In this document: positions 5,210 through 6,879 of the stretch, in pieces
Numbering within the stretch: position 1 is the stretch's first letter
Layout: each line of letters begins with the position of its first letter
Assembly (NCBI GenBank): GCA_937958665.1
Contig: CALGNM010000291.1
Location: 1-6,879, forward strand
Length of the DNA: 6,879 bases
Direction: 5' to 3'
DNA from: an uncultured bacterium
Lineage (GTDB): Bacteria; Edwardsbacteria; AC1; EtOH8
The notes under the pieces: model-generated
Told to the model about the DNA's origin: nothing
The model's input: the letters and a program-made list of their open reading frames with translations, nothing else
Database searches by the model: none
Program-made: the position numbers and the translations under genes

Positions 5210-6879
5210 ATGAAAAAATTATTTTTTCTGCTTATAGGTTTATCGTTCGCAAACAGCGCCTTTTGTTTCTATAATTTTAATTGGGGTGGTATGAATAAGG
5301 ATACTGTTGTATTGTGGCCTGGCGAAAGTGCTAGTGGGACAATCACAATGTGGTTTTATGATACTTCCCCGCATGATAGCATACATACTGAACAATGGAA
5401 AAGTAGCATCTTCTATATTGATGTTTATCCAATAACAGATACAATTAATTTACATGTAAGGACAACAAATAATTCTGCGACTAGGGGTTACCCAAGTTAT
5501 TGTTCGGCAACCTATGAATTATGGCTTGATGCGAACTATAATGGTGTAGATAGAATAGTAGCTTTAGCTTTTTCCATGTACAACGGTACTAGTAGTTACA
5601 ATCTGGTTAGAAAATTTAAAATCAAAGGAATCAAAAAACCAACGATATGTAATTTAGCAGGTAATCCTATTTCGGCTTATAATGGGAATAAGATAATAAA
5701 TGAAACCGATATCGATTGCGGAGGGATTGTTTTAAATAGAAAATATACTCAAGGAACAAAATCCATAAGTGACAACGGTAAGTATTGGCGTAATCCGTAT
5801 AGTTTTGCAGATTGGACAAATAACTGGAATATTTATTTATATAAGGTAACAAACAATGATACGATAATATTAGTAGACGGCATAAACGGATGGAACAGGT
5901 ATTACAGAATTAATGGTAGCGTTCAATATAAATCGGAAAGGCAGGATAATAGCTATATCGACAGCATTCCCGGAGGCGGATGGAAATTATTAAAATCGGA
6001 TGGGAGTAGATATAGGTTTAACGTGTACGGCGCTTTAGATAGCATTGTCAAAACTAATGGTAATTATTATAAACTGTGGCATACTGCCGACAGCACCTAT
6101 CTGGATAGTTTATCCGATTGGGGAGGTAATAAACTTAGATTTCGTTATGATATTTCCAACAGGCTTTCAAGAGTATTTTATGACTCTTCTAAGAATTTTA
6201 CGGAATATAGATATGACAGCACCCGTGCAGGGTGGTCCATCAGTCAGGTTTTATTGCATACTAATCCCGGCGATTCTATCAAAATACTCAGCAGGTATTA
6301 CTATGATGGTTATTATAAATTAGATCTGGGGGCTGGCAATATCTCCATTTATCAACATGGGTATGATTTTCCTGATACTAGCTACAAAGGATATCGAAAT
6401 TATGGAGATAGGCTTACGTGTTGGTACGATAGTACATACCGTGTGTGCTACCAGGAAGTTGTTAAAGGAGACAGTGATACAGACCATGTAGATGACAAAG
6501 TAATTTATCGCGCATATTTTAAATATTATTTTAAACCAAGCACAACCGGTTTTGACAGCACTAAGGTTTATTATTGGGAAGATGAGCCGTTTATTGGAGC
6601 ACATGATCCCGCGGATACAACATTTAAACCTAAAGATAGCTTAGCTTCATGGACAGATAATGAGAAGTATTTTATTAAGACGATAATATTCAATAAGAAC
6701 GGGACCAAATATAAGGAAAGAACCTATAATTCTCTTACCGGTTTAACACTCACCACAATAGATACTTTATACGATAAGGATTATAACCCGGGTTTAGTAA
6801 TCGGCCCCAATGATGACAGTACGAGGGTCTGTCAAGTATTTTGTGTAAATGGGATTTTTGTTAATTTACTGGAACCCGG
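5210..6879 (+). CDS. Secreted Rhs/YD-repeat-like protein, 3' end outside window
   Basis: The frame from ATG 5210 is open to the window edge: 556 codons without a stop. Residues 1-19 (MKKLFFLLIGLSFANSAFC) form a Sec signal peptide, likely cut around 17-19; Phe18 before Cys19 argues against a lipobox. Residues 20-257 are unassigned but include WLDANYNGVDRI (105-116), shaped like a calcium-binding loop. Residues 258-336 read like the Rhs core: WKLLKSDGSRYRF, GALDSIVKTNGNYY, then GGNKLRFRYDISNRLSRVFYD (here split at 305-325) and EYRYD (332-336). The rest (337-556) is rich in Tyr, Asp-Ser-Thr and Lys, with DST or YDST recurring. Rhs proteins form shells around C-terminal toxins or serve as surface or adhesive proteins; the C-terminus that would decide is not here. 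Samples are 25-32% GC, far below the ribosomal genes. The Shine-Dalgarno is weak (CAGG at 5198-5201). Confidence 0.85.
   Translation, partial: MKKLFFLLIGLSFANSAFCFYNFNWGGMNKDTVVLWPGESASGTITMWFYDTSPHDSIHTEQWKSSIFYIDVYPITDTINLHVRTTNNSATRGYPSYCSATYELWLDANYNGVDRIVALAFSMYNGTSSYNLVRKFKIKGIKKPTICNLAGNPISAYNGNKIINETDIDCGGIVLNRKYTQGTKSISDNGKYWRNPYSFADWTNNWNIYLYKVTNNDTIILVDGINGWNRYYRINGSVQYKSERQDNSYIDSIPGGGWKLLKSDGSRYRFNVYGALDSIVKTNGNYYKLWHTADSTYLDSLSDWGGNKLRFRYDISNRLSRVFYDSSKNFTEYRYDSTRAGWSISQVLLHTNPGDSIKILSRYYYDGYYKLDLGAGNISIYQHGYDFPDTSYKGYRNYGDRLTCWYDSTYRVCYQEVVKGDSDTDHVDDKVIYRAYFKYYFKPSTTGFDSTKVYYWEDEPFIGAHDPADTTFKPKDSLASWTDNEKYFIKTIIFNKNGTKYKERTYNSLTGLTLTTIDTLYDKDYNPGLVIGPNDDSTRVCQVFCVNGIFVNLLEP

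Noticed and set aside
6320-6604. A 94-codon minus-strand frame and a 92-codon plus frame (6045-6323) inside the Rhs-like gene
   Set aside because: Both overlap a 556-codon continuous frame with a signal peptide and repeat motifs, and neither has a ribosome site or recognisable domain.

Overview
The window is bacterial chromosomal DNA, probably the end of a metagenomic or draft-genome contig. The first 45 bases are not genomic: they match Illumina TruSeq P7-side library adapter, including what looks like an 8-base index, so the left gene is cut by an assembly artefact.

From 46 to 4312 the window carries the distal spc/alpha ribosomal cluster, all on the + strand and in conserved bacterial order: map (5' end missing), infA, rpmJ, rpsM, rpsK, rpsD, rpoA, rplQ. 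These genes handle N-terminal methionine removal, translation initiation, 30S and 50S assembly, and the RNA polymerase alpha subunit. They are GC-rich (one 60-base sample in rpsK is about 72% GC) and separated by 11-79 bases. All key residues checked are intact. L17 has a lysine-rich tail of about 50 residues. The cluster ends in a strong intrinsic terminator at 4328-4363.

From 4364 to 4641 is an intergenic module: a sigma70-like promoter, an (AGCCC)n tract with a G-quadruplex motif on the minus strand, and a second, very strong terminator just upstream of a perfect Shine-Dalgarno. This could be a roughly 180-nt small RNA, or an attenuated leader for the next gene, a 116-aa helical basic protein at 4642-4992.

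From about 4985 to 5194 lies the most unusual element: a degenerate tandem repeat with an exact 21-bp period and no indels. Each unit carries ATAC- and GTAT-like boxes 8 bp apart, and two units form a near-perfect 35-bp palindrome. Two forward frames are open through it, one with a tyrosine every seventh residue.

From 5210 to the right edge is one uninterrupted AT-rich open frame (60-base samples at 25-32% GC) encoding at least 556 residues. It has a signal peptide and an Rhs/YD-repeat-like segment, and it runs off the window. Its composition contrasts sharply with the ribosomal genes and suggests accessory or transferred DNA.

Gene order does not identify the phylum. The GC-rich core, AT-rich secreted gene and weak Shine-Dalgarno before that gene would fit an uncultured FCB-type or candidate-phylum bacterium, but this is inference only.
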